Source: Martinezella lusitana | GTDB lineage: Bacteria; Pseudomonadota; Alphaproteobacteria; Rhizobiales; Rhizobiaceae | Direction: 5' to 3' | DNA: 64,000 nucleotides | Assembly: GCF_010668395.1 (NCBI RefSeq) | Contig: NZ_WUEY01000023.1 | Span: 1-64,000, forward strand | Part shown: one piece after another, positions 8,181-15,675 of the stretch | How positions within the stretch are numbered: position 1 is the first letter of the stretch | How the letters are laid out: the number at the start of each line of letters is the position of its first letter | Position numbers and translations under genes: made by a program | The notes under the pieces: model-generated | What the model was told of the DNA's origin: nothing | The model's input: the letters and a program-made list of their open reading frames with translations, nothing else | Databases searched by the model: none

Positions 8181-9056
8181 TCACTCATCTCGGCTCCAGC
8201 CTTTGATCTCCGACGTCTTTTCGACGAGGGATGCATAGTCCTTGCCGATCTCGTCCAGCTTGTTTACCAGTTCAGAGCCGGATCCGCCGAGCAGGCTCAG
8301 ATAATCCTCGCCTCTTTGGGATTTGTCCCAATCATTCCCGATAAATCGCGCGGCCGCCCTGCCGGAGGCGGACACTTCCGGTTCCGGATCGCGAAACGAT
8401 GCGGCCGTTTGTTTCAGGCCCTCAAGGAAAGCCGTGTCGTCGAGGCCGCTATAGGGCTTTCCTTCGGAATTGGTCACATTAAGGAAAATCTGCTCGTCTC
8501 CGAACACCGTATAGCCACCGCCCAGGCCCTTTCTCGTAGCGTCCGCCGCCTCGAAGAACCTTTGGGCGACGGCAGCGTTGAGGCTGTCCTTGGGAAAGCG
8601 CACGACGACGAAGCCGGTTCGGCCGGTGGTGTCGTCGAGGCGAGAGGCAAGGACGCTGTATTGACGGAAGACGTATCCCAGAGAGCCGGCAAGCCGATCG
8701 GCCGCGACGTCATCAAGGTCTCCCTCGGTCTGAAGCGACGCGTTTGTTTTCAGGAGATAACCGCCCGGCGTCACCTCCGTCTCCAAGGTCGCAGGATCGA
8801 TCCCGTTGGCCGCTACGATCCTCGGTACGATCTCCCTCAGCACGTCAACCGAAAAGGCTGCCCGATCATCGTAGCTGGCCTTGGCAAGCTGCGGCAGGTG
8901 AAAGCCTGCAGAAGGCGTTGCCTCATAGGACAGAAGCACCTTCTGACCCGCCACCGCCGTCGTCTGAAACGAAAACGGGAGGATGACGAGCAGCGCCGCC
9001 ATCCTCAATGTCGCTTTCAACACCGAGGCTCTTTTGGAGAATAGTCCGCTATGCAT
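8181..9056 (-). CDS. Secreted protein of unknown function
   Basis: A 291-residue protein with a convincing signal peptide: basic K-R-A-S-V-L-K, a hydrophobic stretch to about residue 30, and cleavage near A-V-A-G. I recognise no enzyme motif in the mature part. It is about 260 residues long, rich in Asp, Lys and Gly, and ends with a helical, charged stretch. AGGA stands eight bases before the ATG. It is followed downstream by the VOC gene and lies behind two tiny genes that carry the sulfur-region operator. It could be a periplasmic partner of that regulon or an unrelated exported protein. Confidence 0.6.
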   Translation of the reverse strand: MHSGLFSKRASVLKATLRMAALLVILPFSFQTTAVAGQKVLLSYEATPSAGFHLPQLAKASYDDRAAFSVDVLREIVPRIVAANGIDPATLETEVTPGGYLLKTNASLQTEGDLDDVAADRLAGSLGYVFRQYSVLASRLDDTTGRTGFVVVRFPKDSLNAAVAQRFFEAADATRKGLGGGYTVFGDEQIFLNVTNSEGKPYSGLDDTAFLEGLKQTAASFRDPEPEVSASGRAAARFIGNDWDKSQRGEDYLSLLGGSGSELVNKLDEIGKDYASLVEKTSEIKGWSRDE

Positions 9057-9204
9057 GTATGATGTCCTGATTGAGCGCCGCAGCGTTCCTTGGCGATGGC
9101 GATGGAGGAGGTCGATCTTCAGCGGCGGCCGAGACCATGGATCCGCACGGCTCTTCGCCGCAAGGGAGAGGTTGCAGCGTTCATGAAAACTTCGGCCTGT
9201 TCCA

Positions 9205-9396
9205 TCAATGACGGTGCCTGAAGCGGCGCGAGGAGATTGCCGCGGAGAGTTCCGCGCATTTCGCTCGCAGCTCCTTGTCAGTGCCGTCCTCGAAAGGGTC
9301 TTCGAGGAACAGCGCGCTGAATTCTCGAAGAAGAAGCTTCGTTTCGATATCGTCGCGCTGCGCGGAGAGACGGAAGAAGTGGCGTAGCCTGGCCAT
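9205..9396 (-). CDS. Small protein of unknown function (63 aa)
   Basis: A 63-residue, charged, predicted soluble helical protein. The ATG is preceded by GGGAGAGA at good spacing, and the gene starts 14 bases after the stop of another small gene, so both appear to be one transcript. The composition is Arg/Glu-rich at both ends with a central F-L-E-D-P-F-E-D acidic patch. No family is recognised. The operator-like site at 9684-9693 lies upstream of the pair. Confidence 0.5.
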   Translation of the reverse strand: MARLRHFFRLSAQRDDIETKLLLREFSALFLEDPFEDGTDKELRAKCAELSAAISSRRFRHRH

Positions 9397-9410
9397 GATT
9401 TCTCTCCCCG

Positions 9411-9608
9411 TCAGGCGGCGCGATGGGCGCCGGCGCTCGATACGAGCATCAGTTTATGGATCGCGCGCAACACCTCCGATGACGACGCAAAGTGCTGGCC
9501 ATCGAGCTCATGCACATGAAATTTCACGGCAATGAACTTGAGCAAGTCCCGGTCCGGTACGACAATGCCAACCGGCACGCCGGCATATTCGATCACCTGT
9601 TTTGCCAT
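9411..9608 (-). CDS. Small protein of unknown function (65 aa)
   Basis: A 65-residue protein starting M-A-K-Q-V-I-E-Y. It reads like a compact alpha/beta fold, with strands V-G-I-V-V-P and F-I-A-V-K-F-H-V. An alternative start six codons upstream is disfavoured because GGGGTGA is correctly spaced for 9608. It is the first gene of a two-gene unit whose promoter region contains the same ATAGACTATA motif found in front of the sulfonate operon. It may be a sulfur-starvation-induced protein; this is inference from the shared motif only. Confidence 0.5.
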   Translation of the reverse strand: MAKQVIEYAGVPVGIVVPDRDLLKFIAVKFHVHELDGQHFASSSEVLRAIHKLMLVSSAGAHRAA

Positions 9609-9670
9609 TGCCGTCACCCCACACAATCTGTCCTTCAGCTACGCTTGCCGAGCGGGAAGGGAGGTTATTA

Positions 9671-9694
9671 GTCCATAATTTTAATAGACTATAT
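9671..9694 (-). promoter_or_regulatory. AT-rich operator, copy C, upstream of the two small genes
   Basis: ATAGACTATA at 9684-9693 is the exact reverse complement of TATAGTCTAT in the site at 1722-1731. CCATAATTTT precedes it in the place where copy B has a second half. The site is about 75 bases upstream of the small gene starting at 9608. It is the most diverged of the three copies. Confidence 0.45.
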
Positions 9695-10014
9695 GATGTG
9701 CCAACAGGGATGGCTATTCCGGTTGATACCAAATGGACCCGACAATCGTAGAAAAGAATTCCAAGATCTTGCCCGAAGTTTCTCTTCTGGAAATTGCCCG
9801 CGAATTGAAACGTTCCGATAGGAGCGCCCTGATATGCGTGTTCGCTCAGGCGTTGCCCCCGCGAATTCGAAAGCTCGCTCGAGCGGTGGCCGTGTTGTGG
9901 CGATATGTTTCAAGCTTGCGCCGGATATTAGGCATATATGTCGGATACCGGCGAAAATTCGAACACTCTATCTGTCGCCTTTGACGCCCGTCGGATGCAC
10001 TATCTCCATAGTCA
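9695..10014. other. Gene-free stretch upstream of the sRNA candidate
   Basis: Short open frames exist on the plus strand but have poor start sites and no family resemblance. The stretch holds the promoter side of the sRNA candidate: TTGACG at 9981-9986, with weak -10 candidates near 10000-10011. Nothing else is seen. Confidence 0.4.
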
Positions 10015-10128
10015 ACGCGTTCGGCGTTTCGTTCCTCCCTGTTGCGCTGCGTTGGCTGTTCCCTCTGGAGGTTTTACCTTCAAACCTTAAAGGGCTCCGG
10101 CTATGCCGAGAGCCCTTCCTTTTTGTTT
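10015..10128 (+). ncRNA. AbcR-like (alpha-r15 type) trans-acting sRNA candidate
   Basis: About 114 bases without a gene. Two CU-rich single-strand candidates, TTCCTCCC near 10040 and TTCCCTC near 10065, could pair with Shine-Dalgarno sequences. They are followed by a strong intrinsic terminator, AGGGCTCCGGC-tat-GCCGAGAGCCCT, and a T-rich tail. TTGACG lies about 30 bases before the proposed 5' end. Size, CU-rich anti-SD loops and terminator match what is known of AbcR sRNAs of Rhizobiales, Hfq-dependent repressors of ABC transporter mRNAs. This fits a window full of such transporters. The 5' end is a guess. Confidence 0.5.
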
Positions 10129-10129
10129 T
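10091..10129 (+). terminator. Rho-independent terminator of the sRNA candidate
   Basis: AGGGCTCCGGC (10091-10101) pairs with GCCGAGAGCCCT (10105-10116) with one bulge, followed by TCCTTTTTGTTTT. The T-tail is only on the plus-strand side. No protein gene lies directly upstream on that strand, which supports a non-coding transcript. Confidence 0.75.
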
Positions 10130-10229
10130 GTGATGACACAGCTATGGGTCGCCCATCCTTTCGGTGACGATCCGGACAGCGGAACTCGCGAGACGTCGCC
10201 GCTGACCTGTCTTTGCAAGCGCGCGCCCT

Positions 10230-12155
10230 CTATCTCATGCGATGTGCCGTCAATTCGGCATCCGCCGTCTCGCTGGGTCGGGAGTGGACCAGATACTGCC
10301 TTGTCATGGACGGGTTCGAGAAATGCGTTTGCGTCGGCTGGAAGATACGTCGTGCGCTCTGCGCCCGCCGTTCCAGCAGCTGTTCGAATGCCTGTTTGAT
10401 CCTCATCACATGCTTGGTTTTATATTCGAAGCCCGTGTTGTGAAGATGGATCAACATGGAGGCGTTGACTTCGAACACCACGACCCGGCCCTCGGAATCC
10501 AGCGAACAATCGATCCCGAAATAGTCCAGTCCCACCTCTCTTCGGATCGCATCCAGCGCCGCCATGGCCCCGGTTCCGAAGACGTCGTGGGGTCGTTCCA
10601 GGAATGCCTGCTCTTCCTTGCGCATCCATTCGACATCCGCCATGCGGGTTGACATGTGATGGACCTTCCAGACATCCCCGATTGCCAGGTGATAAGGGAG
10701 AATTTCGTCCCCGACGAAGATGAAGCGGTATTTGCGATAAAAGCCGTCGGCCGACCTGTAGTCGAAGAAATCGGTGAGATAGAGAGGTTGATCTCCCGCC
10801 TGCTCGGCAAAGGCACTCAATTCCCGAGAGGTGGAGAGCAACTCCATCTTGTCGCCTCCATGAGTGCCTGCGTGGCGGGCGATGAGGTTGATGCCCGGGA
10901 GAGTGTTTGTGCACAGGAACCGGTATAAAGCGGTTGCCTCTACCCGAATGGTGGCCGGCACGACCGCGCCGGCAATGGCCGCAAGCCGTTGTGCGATGCT
11001 CTGGCGATCCGTGCCGAGGATCAATTGCGGATGATTGATCACGGGCTTTCCGATGGAATCGACGAAATCCCCAGCCTGGGCGACGATATCTCGCCCGAGA
11101 TCGGCTTCTGAAACCAGATTGACGACGACGTCCGCATTCACTGCGCGCGGATCGTCGGAATGTCCGGGCAGAATAAGGACGACATCGGCGTCGTAGCAGC
11201 TGTCGCTGATCAGATCTTCATAGGGCGTGTTACCGGAAAACGGCGAAAAGAGCAGTAGCGCCTGGAAGCGTGCCGGCTGGCATTTCGCTCGGTAGCTGCG
11301 AGCGACGCCCTTGGCCGCGACACGGCGAAAACAGTCATACGCCTGCCCGGTATTGCCGAGTTCCTGCTCGATGCCGGCGCAGAACAGCAGTGCATCCTTG
11401 TTGTCCGGTTCGATATGCAATGCAGCTTGTGCATGAGCAAGGGCAGCCTCCCTCTGCCCCGTCCGCTTGAGCGCAAATCCCTTGTTATAGAGACATTGAA
11501 AGTTTGCCGGCGAGACTTCCAGCCCTTTGTCGTAGGCCGATATCGCGCGTCCGAGGTCATCGTGCTTCATGCAGAGATCGCCGAAGAGCAGCCAGGACGA
11601 TGCGTCGTTCGGCGCCAGTTGACAACAACGCATGGCCGACAGGGCCGCTCCCGAAACGTCGCCAAGCGCCGATAGAACCTGGCAGCGCTTGGTGAACGCT
11701 GCGACGTAGTCATCCTGAAGCTCTATTGCCTTGTCGAGGCTCGAAAGCGCCTCGCGCAAACGTCCCAGCTGCGTGAGCAAGGCACCATGATAGTACCAGG
11801 CAGGGGCGTGGTTCCAACGGGGCACGAGCGCGGCTTCGTAACACTGCAATGCGCGCGCAAGATCCCCGGTGGCCTGGCAGGCCATGCCGAGGCCCGAGAG
11901 CGCTTGAGCGTCGCCGGGGTTGACGGCAAGGGCGGCCTCGAACCAGGAAATGGCTTCCGGCGATCTATCATTGTGCAGCAGCAGGTAGCCGAGCGTGCAG
12001 CAGGCCAAAGGCTGCGATCGGATAAGATCCTGAACAGCCAGCAGGCTATTGATCGCGTCCTGGCTGTTTCCCGATGCCATCAGCTCGGAAACGTGATGCA
12101 AGATTCCGGCGAGTGCGGCCGGGTCCGGTGGGGTGACACCTGACGGCAAGATCAT
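10230..12155 (-). CDS. TPR-repeat protein with C-terminal ATP-grasp-like domain
   Basis: A 641-residue cytoplasmic protein. Residues about 10-285 are a run of tetratricopeptide repeats, with recurring A-x-x-x-Y-x-x-A and consensus Asn/Pro spacing. A linker follows, then a domain of about 300 residues ending in Y-F-G-I-D-C-S and V-V-F-E-V-N-A-S, matching the metal-binding D...E-x-N end of ATP-grasp ligases. That suggests ATP-dependent carboxylate-amine ligation, with the TPR part recruiting a protein or peptide. The 12155 ATG was chosen because the fold begins there; its ribosome site is weak and a GTG at 12257 would add 34 residues. It stands alone with no operon partner. The substrate is unknown. 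Confidence 0.75.
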   Translation of the reverse strand: MILPSGVTPPDPAALAGILHHVSELMASGNSQDAINSLLAVQDLIRSQPLACCTLGYLLLHNDRSPEAISWFEAALAVNPGDAQALSGLGMACQATGDLARALQCYEAALVPRWNHAPAWYYHGALLTQLGRLREALSSLDKAIELQDDYVAAFTKRCQVLSALGDVSGAALSAMRCCQLAPNDASSWLLFGDLCMKHDDLGRAISAYDKGLEVSPANFQCLYNKGFALKRTGQREAALAHAQAALHIEPDNKDALLFCAGIEQELGNTGQAYDCFRRVAAKGVARSYRAKCQPARFQALLLFSPFSGNTPYEDLISDSCYDADVVLILPGHSDDPRAVNADVVVNLVSEADLGRDIVAQAGDFVDSIGKPVINHPQLILGTDRQSIAQRLAAIAGAVVPATIRVEATALYRFLCTNTLPGINLIARHAGTHGGDKMELLSTSRELSAFAEQAGDQPLYLTDFFDYRSADGFYRKYRFIFVGDEILPYHLAIGDVWKVHHMSTRMADVEWMRKEEQAFLERPHDVFGTGAMAALDAIRREVGLDYFGIDCSLDSEGRVVVFEVNASMLIHLHNTGFEYKTKHVMRIKQAFEQLLERRAQSARRIFQPTQTHFSNPSMTRQYLVHSRPSETADAELTAHRMR

Positions 12156-13042
12156 CCGCGTCTGCTTTCGGTTGAAGAGAGTGGGAACGTCGATTGCGAA
12201 AAGGCGGCTCTTCCCGGCAGGCGGTAGCCGCAGCTCTCCCGGCGCATCCGAACGCACCGAGCTCTGCCGCCGCCATGTTGTGGCGTCGCCGCAATGGTGC
12301 GGATAACGCCGGCCGGGCGGATCGGGGTGACGATGGGAAGGATTCTATTTCCGAATATCGAATCTCGGAGGAAGGACATTGCTGGCTCATGAATCGCGGT
12401 GAGCCGGTGTCTGCCTATGCGACGTGGAACAATGCATGGCGGCGGTTGCCTGCTCTATAAATCGGAAACATTGCAGACAAGGAGCTTCCTGCTCGCCGCT
12501 TTTGACGCTGCACCGCCTAGGAGGTCAGATAAGACTGGCAAAGACAATTGACATTTATGAATATTACGCAAATTTAATCAAATCTACTCTGGAGCTTGCA
12601 GGAAGTTGCATCGTTTCCCGCAAATTGCATTTCGAGAGCGAGTGCTTATCTTAAGTCGTCTCCAGTCAATACTTGAACGCCTGCGTTGGTAATACGTAGC
12701 CTCGAGGTAGTCGGCGCGTAGCCGAACTCAACCCTTGGCTACGCCCCAAGGCGCGCAGATCGGCAATTCGCCATCATTGTTGATATCGGCAGCCGCAGAC
12801 TATCCGTACCGGTGCGGCTCGGCAGCGGCGAACAATGCCCGGTCTCCTTCGAATTCTCAGCTGCGAAATTCGGTATGCGGGATCCGGAAGGTGACCATTC
12901 CACACGATGCGCCGCCGCTGATTCGCGTCGCTCAGCGCAAGTTACGGCGTCATCAAACAAGTCGGGAATTGTTGCGGATCTGCAAGTCGAATGTCCCGGG
13001 AGGAGTGCGGTGCCAGCGACGTGGCCGGTCGTTCGGATCCCT
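12156..13042. other. Gene-free stretch
   Basis: Roughly 890 bases with only overlapping short frames that lack ribosome sites or family resemblance. An AT-richer patch lies around 12540-12600. A hairpin GCGTAGCC (12716-12723) / GGCTACGC (12737-12744) with a 13-base loop lacks a T-run. Both could be remnants or regulatory; nothing firm is seen. Confidence 0.4.
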
Positions 13043-13846
13043 TCAAGGCGACCCATCTCGTTCGGCGTTGCCGCTCCGTCCTTCAATGCGAGCGAAAACC
13101 CGGTCCAATGCCGAGACTATTGCGGCACGGCCGCCTCTCTCTTCGAAATCCGACAGGACCTGCTCATTCAACCCGCCCTTCGTTGCAAATTCTTCGCTGA
13201 GCGCGTGAAACGAATGTCCGCTGCCTTCGTTGGCCCGCTGCGCGAGGCTTTCAAATAGCGGCGCAATATAGGCTCGTCCCTTCGAGCGATCGAGCCCGTT
13301 CTTTTCCAGCCAGTCTGTCGTGAACTCCATGACGCCGAAGAAGGTCGACATCATGGCGCTGGCAGCGGCAAGAAGATCATATTCCTTTCGGGATTCGCAT
13401 TGAACGGCGGTGCCAAGGGCATCGAAAAGGGCTGCTATTTCGGGATCGGGCGGATAGACGGCGGTTGCGCCGCGACGATCCGCGACAAAAGGCAACGGGA
13501 TCGCCTGAACCAGACTTATGTCCGCCTGGATCCAGTCGAGCAAGCTTTGGCGCTCCATCGTCGCGACAACGCTGACGATGCTTTGTCCATCTCTGAAGCG
13601 GAGCCCGCGTATCACGTCTTCGGCAATCTGCGGGCGTATGGCCAGCACGACGATGTTGCTGCGATCGACGACCGCCTGGTTATCGGCGGCAACGGTCACA
13701 TTGTCGAATCTGGCGGCAAGCCTTGCCGCGATGTCCGCATTGCGAGGCGAGAGATGGATGGCGGATACGTGCTTAGGCCCGGTCAGGAGACCCTGCACCA
13801 TGGCTTCCGTGATCGCGCCGGTTCCGACAAAGCCGATTGTTTTCAT
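13043..13846 (-). CDS. Pyrroline-5-carboxylate-reductase-family (ProC-like) protein
   Basis: A 267-residue NAD(P)-binding protein opening with I-G-F-V-G-T-G-A-I, a Rossmann dinucleotide fingerprint. The family's V-V-L-A-I-R-P-Q segment and a C-terminal helical dimerisation domain follow. True ProC has P-N-T-P in the active region; here the equivalent is I-P-L-P-F-V, so it is a divergent paralogue. It probably reduces a cyclic imine such as a pyrroline carboxylate, matching the imino-acid catabolic genes across the divergent promoter. The start at 13846 is preferred over the GTG at 13855. It follows the GntR gene by only a few bases, so both are one operon. Confidence 0.78.
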   Translation of the reverse strand: MKTIGFVGTGAITEAMVQGLLTGPKHVSAIHLSPRNADIAARLAARFDNVTVAADNQAVVDRSNIVVLAIRPQIAEDVIRGLRFRDGQSIVSVVATMERQSLLDWIQADISLVQAIPLPFVADRRGATAVYPPDPEIAALFDALGTAVQCESRKEYDLLAAASAMMSTFFGVMEFTTDWLEKNGLDRSKGRAYIAPLFESLAQRANEGSGHSFHALSEEFATKGGLNEQVLSDFEERGGRAAIVSALDRVFARIEGRSGNAERDGSP

Positions 13847-13855
13847 CCCCGCCAC

Positions 13856-14575
13856 CTACTGCGCCGCCCGCGCGGACCCGAGCGGGACGTCGGTGGTGTA
13901 GTTCTCGCGCATGAAGTTGATGAAGTTATCCTGGAACTGCCGGGTGTGAGCATGAGCGAGTTCATCCGCCAGATCGACGTTCTTGTCGCGGATCGCCTCC
14001 AGCATCAGACTATGCTCGTCCGTGAGAAGATACCCCTCGTGGGTGCGCTCCAGATATTCGAAATGCAGATGCAGCATGCGCTGGCCCTGAGACAGGAGCT
14101 TGTCGTAGAAGGTCGCCAGATACTGGTTCTTGCCGGCATAGGCGATCGCCATGTGGAATTCCTTGTTGGCCTCCGACATCGCCAGATGGTTTCCGGTTCT
14201 GACCGCGGTCGCGAAGGCCTTTTCCCGCTTGGCGATCAGCTTCAGATCGGTATCCGTTCGCAGCGCCGCCGCCAGCCGCGTGTTCATTCTCTGGGCGATG
14301 TCGAGTGCTTCCACGTATTTCGGAAAGGTCGCCACCTCGATCGGCGCGACGATCGTGCTGCGGTTGGAGAGCGTGACGACGAGCTCGTCGGCGCCCAGGC
14401 GGATCAGGGCTTCGCGCACCGGCGATCGCGACATGTCGAAACGCTCGGCCAGACTCATCTCGTCGAGGAGCTGGCCCGGCGGCAGGGCGAGAGCGAGAAT
14501 TTCGTTTCGCAGCGTTTCATAGACGCTTTTCCAACCGGTTCCGCGGACGCGTTTCACTTCGGTTTCGTCAGACAC
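13856..14575 (-). CDS. GntR/FadR-type (FCD domain) transcriptional regulator
   Basis: A 239-residue regulator. The winged helix-turn-helix spans residues about 15-80, with P-P-G-Q-L-L-D-E and S-R-S-P-V-R-E-A-L typical of GntR. An all-helical FCD ligand domain follows, with conserved Asp/His such as E-F-H-M-A-I for metal-assisted acid binding. The GTG start is preceded by AAGGGACC. It is divergent from the amino-acid transporter operon and most likely represses it until an imino or amino acid is bound. The intergenic inverted and direct repeats at 14655-14701 are candidate binding sites. Confidence 0.88.
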   Translation of the reverse strand: MSDETEVKRVRGTGWKSVYETLRNEILALALPPGQLLDEMSLAERFDMSRSPVREALIRLGADELVVTLSNRSTIVAPIEVATFPKYVEALDIAQRMNTRLAAALRTDTDLKLIAKREKAFATAVRTGNHLAMSEANKEFHMAIAYAGKNQYLATFYDKLLSQGQRMLHLHFEYLERTHEGYLLTDEHSLMLEAIRDKNVDLADELAHAHTRQFQDNFINFMRENYTTDVPLGSARAAQ

Positions 14576-14646
14576 TTAGGTCCCTTTCATCGGCGCATGC
14601 TGCATTGGGTCAGAAAAGCAGCGTGTCGGCAATGTAATTTTTCCGC

Positions 14647-14701
14647 TTGACTTTGTCGACACGCTGTTGACATAAATTTGTCAGTCGACACGCAGCCGAC
14701 A
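14647..14701 (+). promoter_or_regulatory. Promoter and repeat array between GntR and the transporter operon
   Basis: TTGACT (14647-14652) and ACATAA (14670-14675) with a 17-base spacer form a plausible plus-strand promoter. TGACA-taaatt-TGTCA (14668-14683) is a perfect inverted repeat over the -10. GTCGACACGCTGTTGACA (14655-14672) recurs as GTCGACACGCAGCCGACA (14684-14701) after 29 bases with three mismatches. This is a good candidate GntR operator block. Confidence 0.55.
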
Positions 14702-14773
14702 GAAAAATTGAAAAGAAACGGCCAAAGCCGACGAGTGGAACCGCGCTTCGCGCACAGCAAAAGAGGAATGCCG

Positions 14774-15607
14774 ATGCTTTCGAAGTTGATCACGTCCGCC
14801 TTGCGGGCGTTGCCTGCGCTCGCCCTCATGGGAGGTCTTTCCGTCACCACAGCACATGCCCAAACCGCCGATGGCTACTGGCAGGGCGTGCAGAAGGCCG
14901 GTGTCCTGAGGTGTGGAGCAGCCGTAGCGCCGCCCTACGTCATGCGCGATCCGGCAACGGGCGAGTATTCGGGCTTCTTTGCCGATCTCTGCAAGGAATT
15001 TGCCGATGTTCTCAAGGTGAAGCCGCAATTTGTCGATACGACATGGGACAATATCGTTGCCGGTCTTCAGGCCGGAAAATGGGACGTCTCGCTGGCCCTG
15101 AACCGGACGCCCACCCGCGCGATGGCCGTTCAGTTCTCCATCCCGGCGATGGAGTATCAGATCTCGCTCGCCTACAATAAGAACAATCCGAAGATTCCGG
15201 CGACGGCGGTCTCGGTGGCGGATATCGACAAGGCCGGTGTGACGATCGCCGTCATGTCCGGAACAGCCCAGGACAAGGCAATCTCGGCAGCCGTTAAGAA
15301 TGCCACCATCATGCGTCTTCCCGGCAATGACGAGACGCGCCTGGCCCTTACCTCGAAGCGCGCCGACATTCTGGTCGACGCCTCCGACACCAACCAGCTT
15401 CTGACCCAGGCAAATCCCGACTGGGCCGTCGCCCTGAACCCGCAGCCCGCGCTTGCCAAGCAAGGCGTATCTTTCGGTCTGCCGCACAACATGTCCGCGG
15501 CGGACGTCGAAGTCGCGAACATCTTTCTCGAAGAGAAGGTAGCTACCGGTCATGTCGACGAGCTGATCCGCAAGGCCGTCGAGGAAGTCCTCAAGGGGGC
15601 AAACTAA
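14774..15607 (+). CDS. Polar-amino-acid ABC transporter, periplasmic binding protein
   Basis: A 277-residue precursor. Its signal peptide (M-L-S-K-L, hydrophobic stretch, A-H-A-Q cleavage site) is followed by the SBP_bac_3 fold. Family landmarks visible are G-V-L-R-C-G-A-A-V-A-P-P-Y, G-F-F-A-D-L-C-K-E and W-D-V-S-L-A-L-N-R-T. GAGGAATGCCG precedes the ATG at 14774 at the best spacing; an ATG at 14768 is too close to the site. It heads the plus-strand operon under GntR and should capture an amino or imino acid; the linked enzymes point to a hydroxyproline-like ligand. Confidence 0.88.
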   Translation: MLSKLITSALRALPALALMGGLSVTTAHAQTADGYWQGVQKAGVLRCGAAVAPPYVMRDPATGEYSGFFADLCKEFADVLKVKPQFVDTTWDNIVAGLQAGKWDVSLALNRTPTRAMAVQFSIPAMEYQISLAYNKNNPKIPATAVSVADIDKAGVTIAVMSGTAQDKAISAAVKNATIMRLPGNDETRLALTSKRADILVDASDTNQLLTQANPDWAVALNPQPALAKQGVSFGLPHNMSAADVEVANIFLEEKVATGHVDELIRKAVEEVLKGAN

Positions 15608-15614
15608 GTCCCGC

Positions 15615-15638
15615 CCGGCGTCGGCGCTTCGTCGCCGG
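15615..15638 (+). terminator. Intercistronic hairpin after the binding-protein gene
   Basis: CCGGCG and CGCCGG arms flank a GC-rich loop in the 68-base gap before the ATPase gene. There is no T-run. Such hairpins often protect binding-protein mRNA and lower expression of the downstream permease and ATPase genes. Confidence 0.4.
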
Positions 15639-15675
15639 CGCACTCTCTCGCTTTTCAGACAAACCGAGATCGGCC

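Noticed and set aside
9733..10133. Small plus-strand frames over the sRNA candidate
   Set aside because: Poor start sites and overlap with a terminator and CU-rich loops; a non-coding RNA explains the region better.
12194..12460. Plus-strand frame opposite the TPR gene start
   Set aside because: No family resemblance, crosses the minus-strand gene's start region, weak ribosome site.
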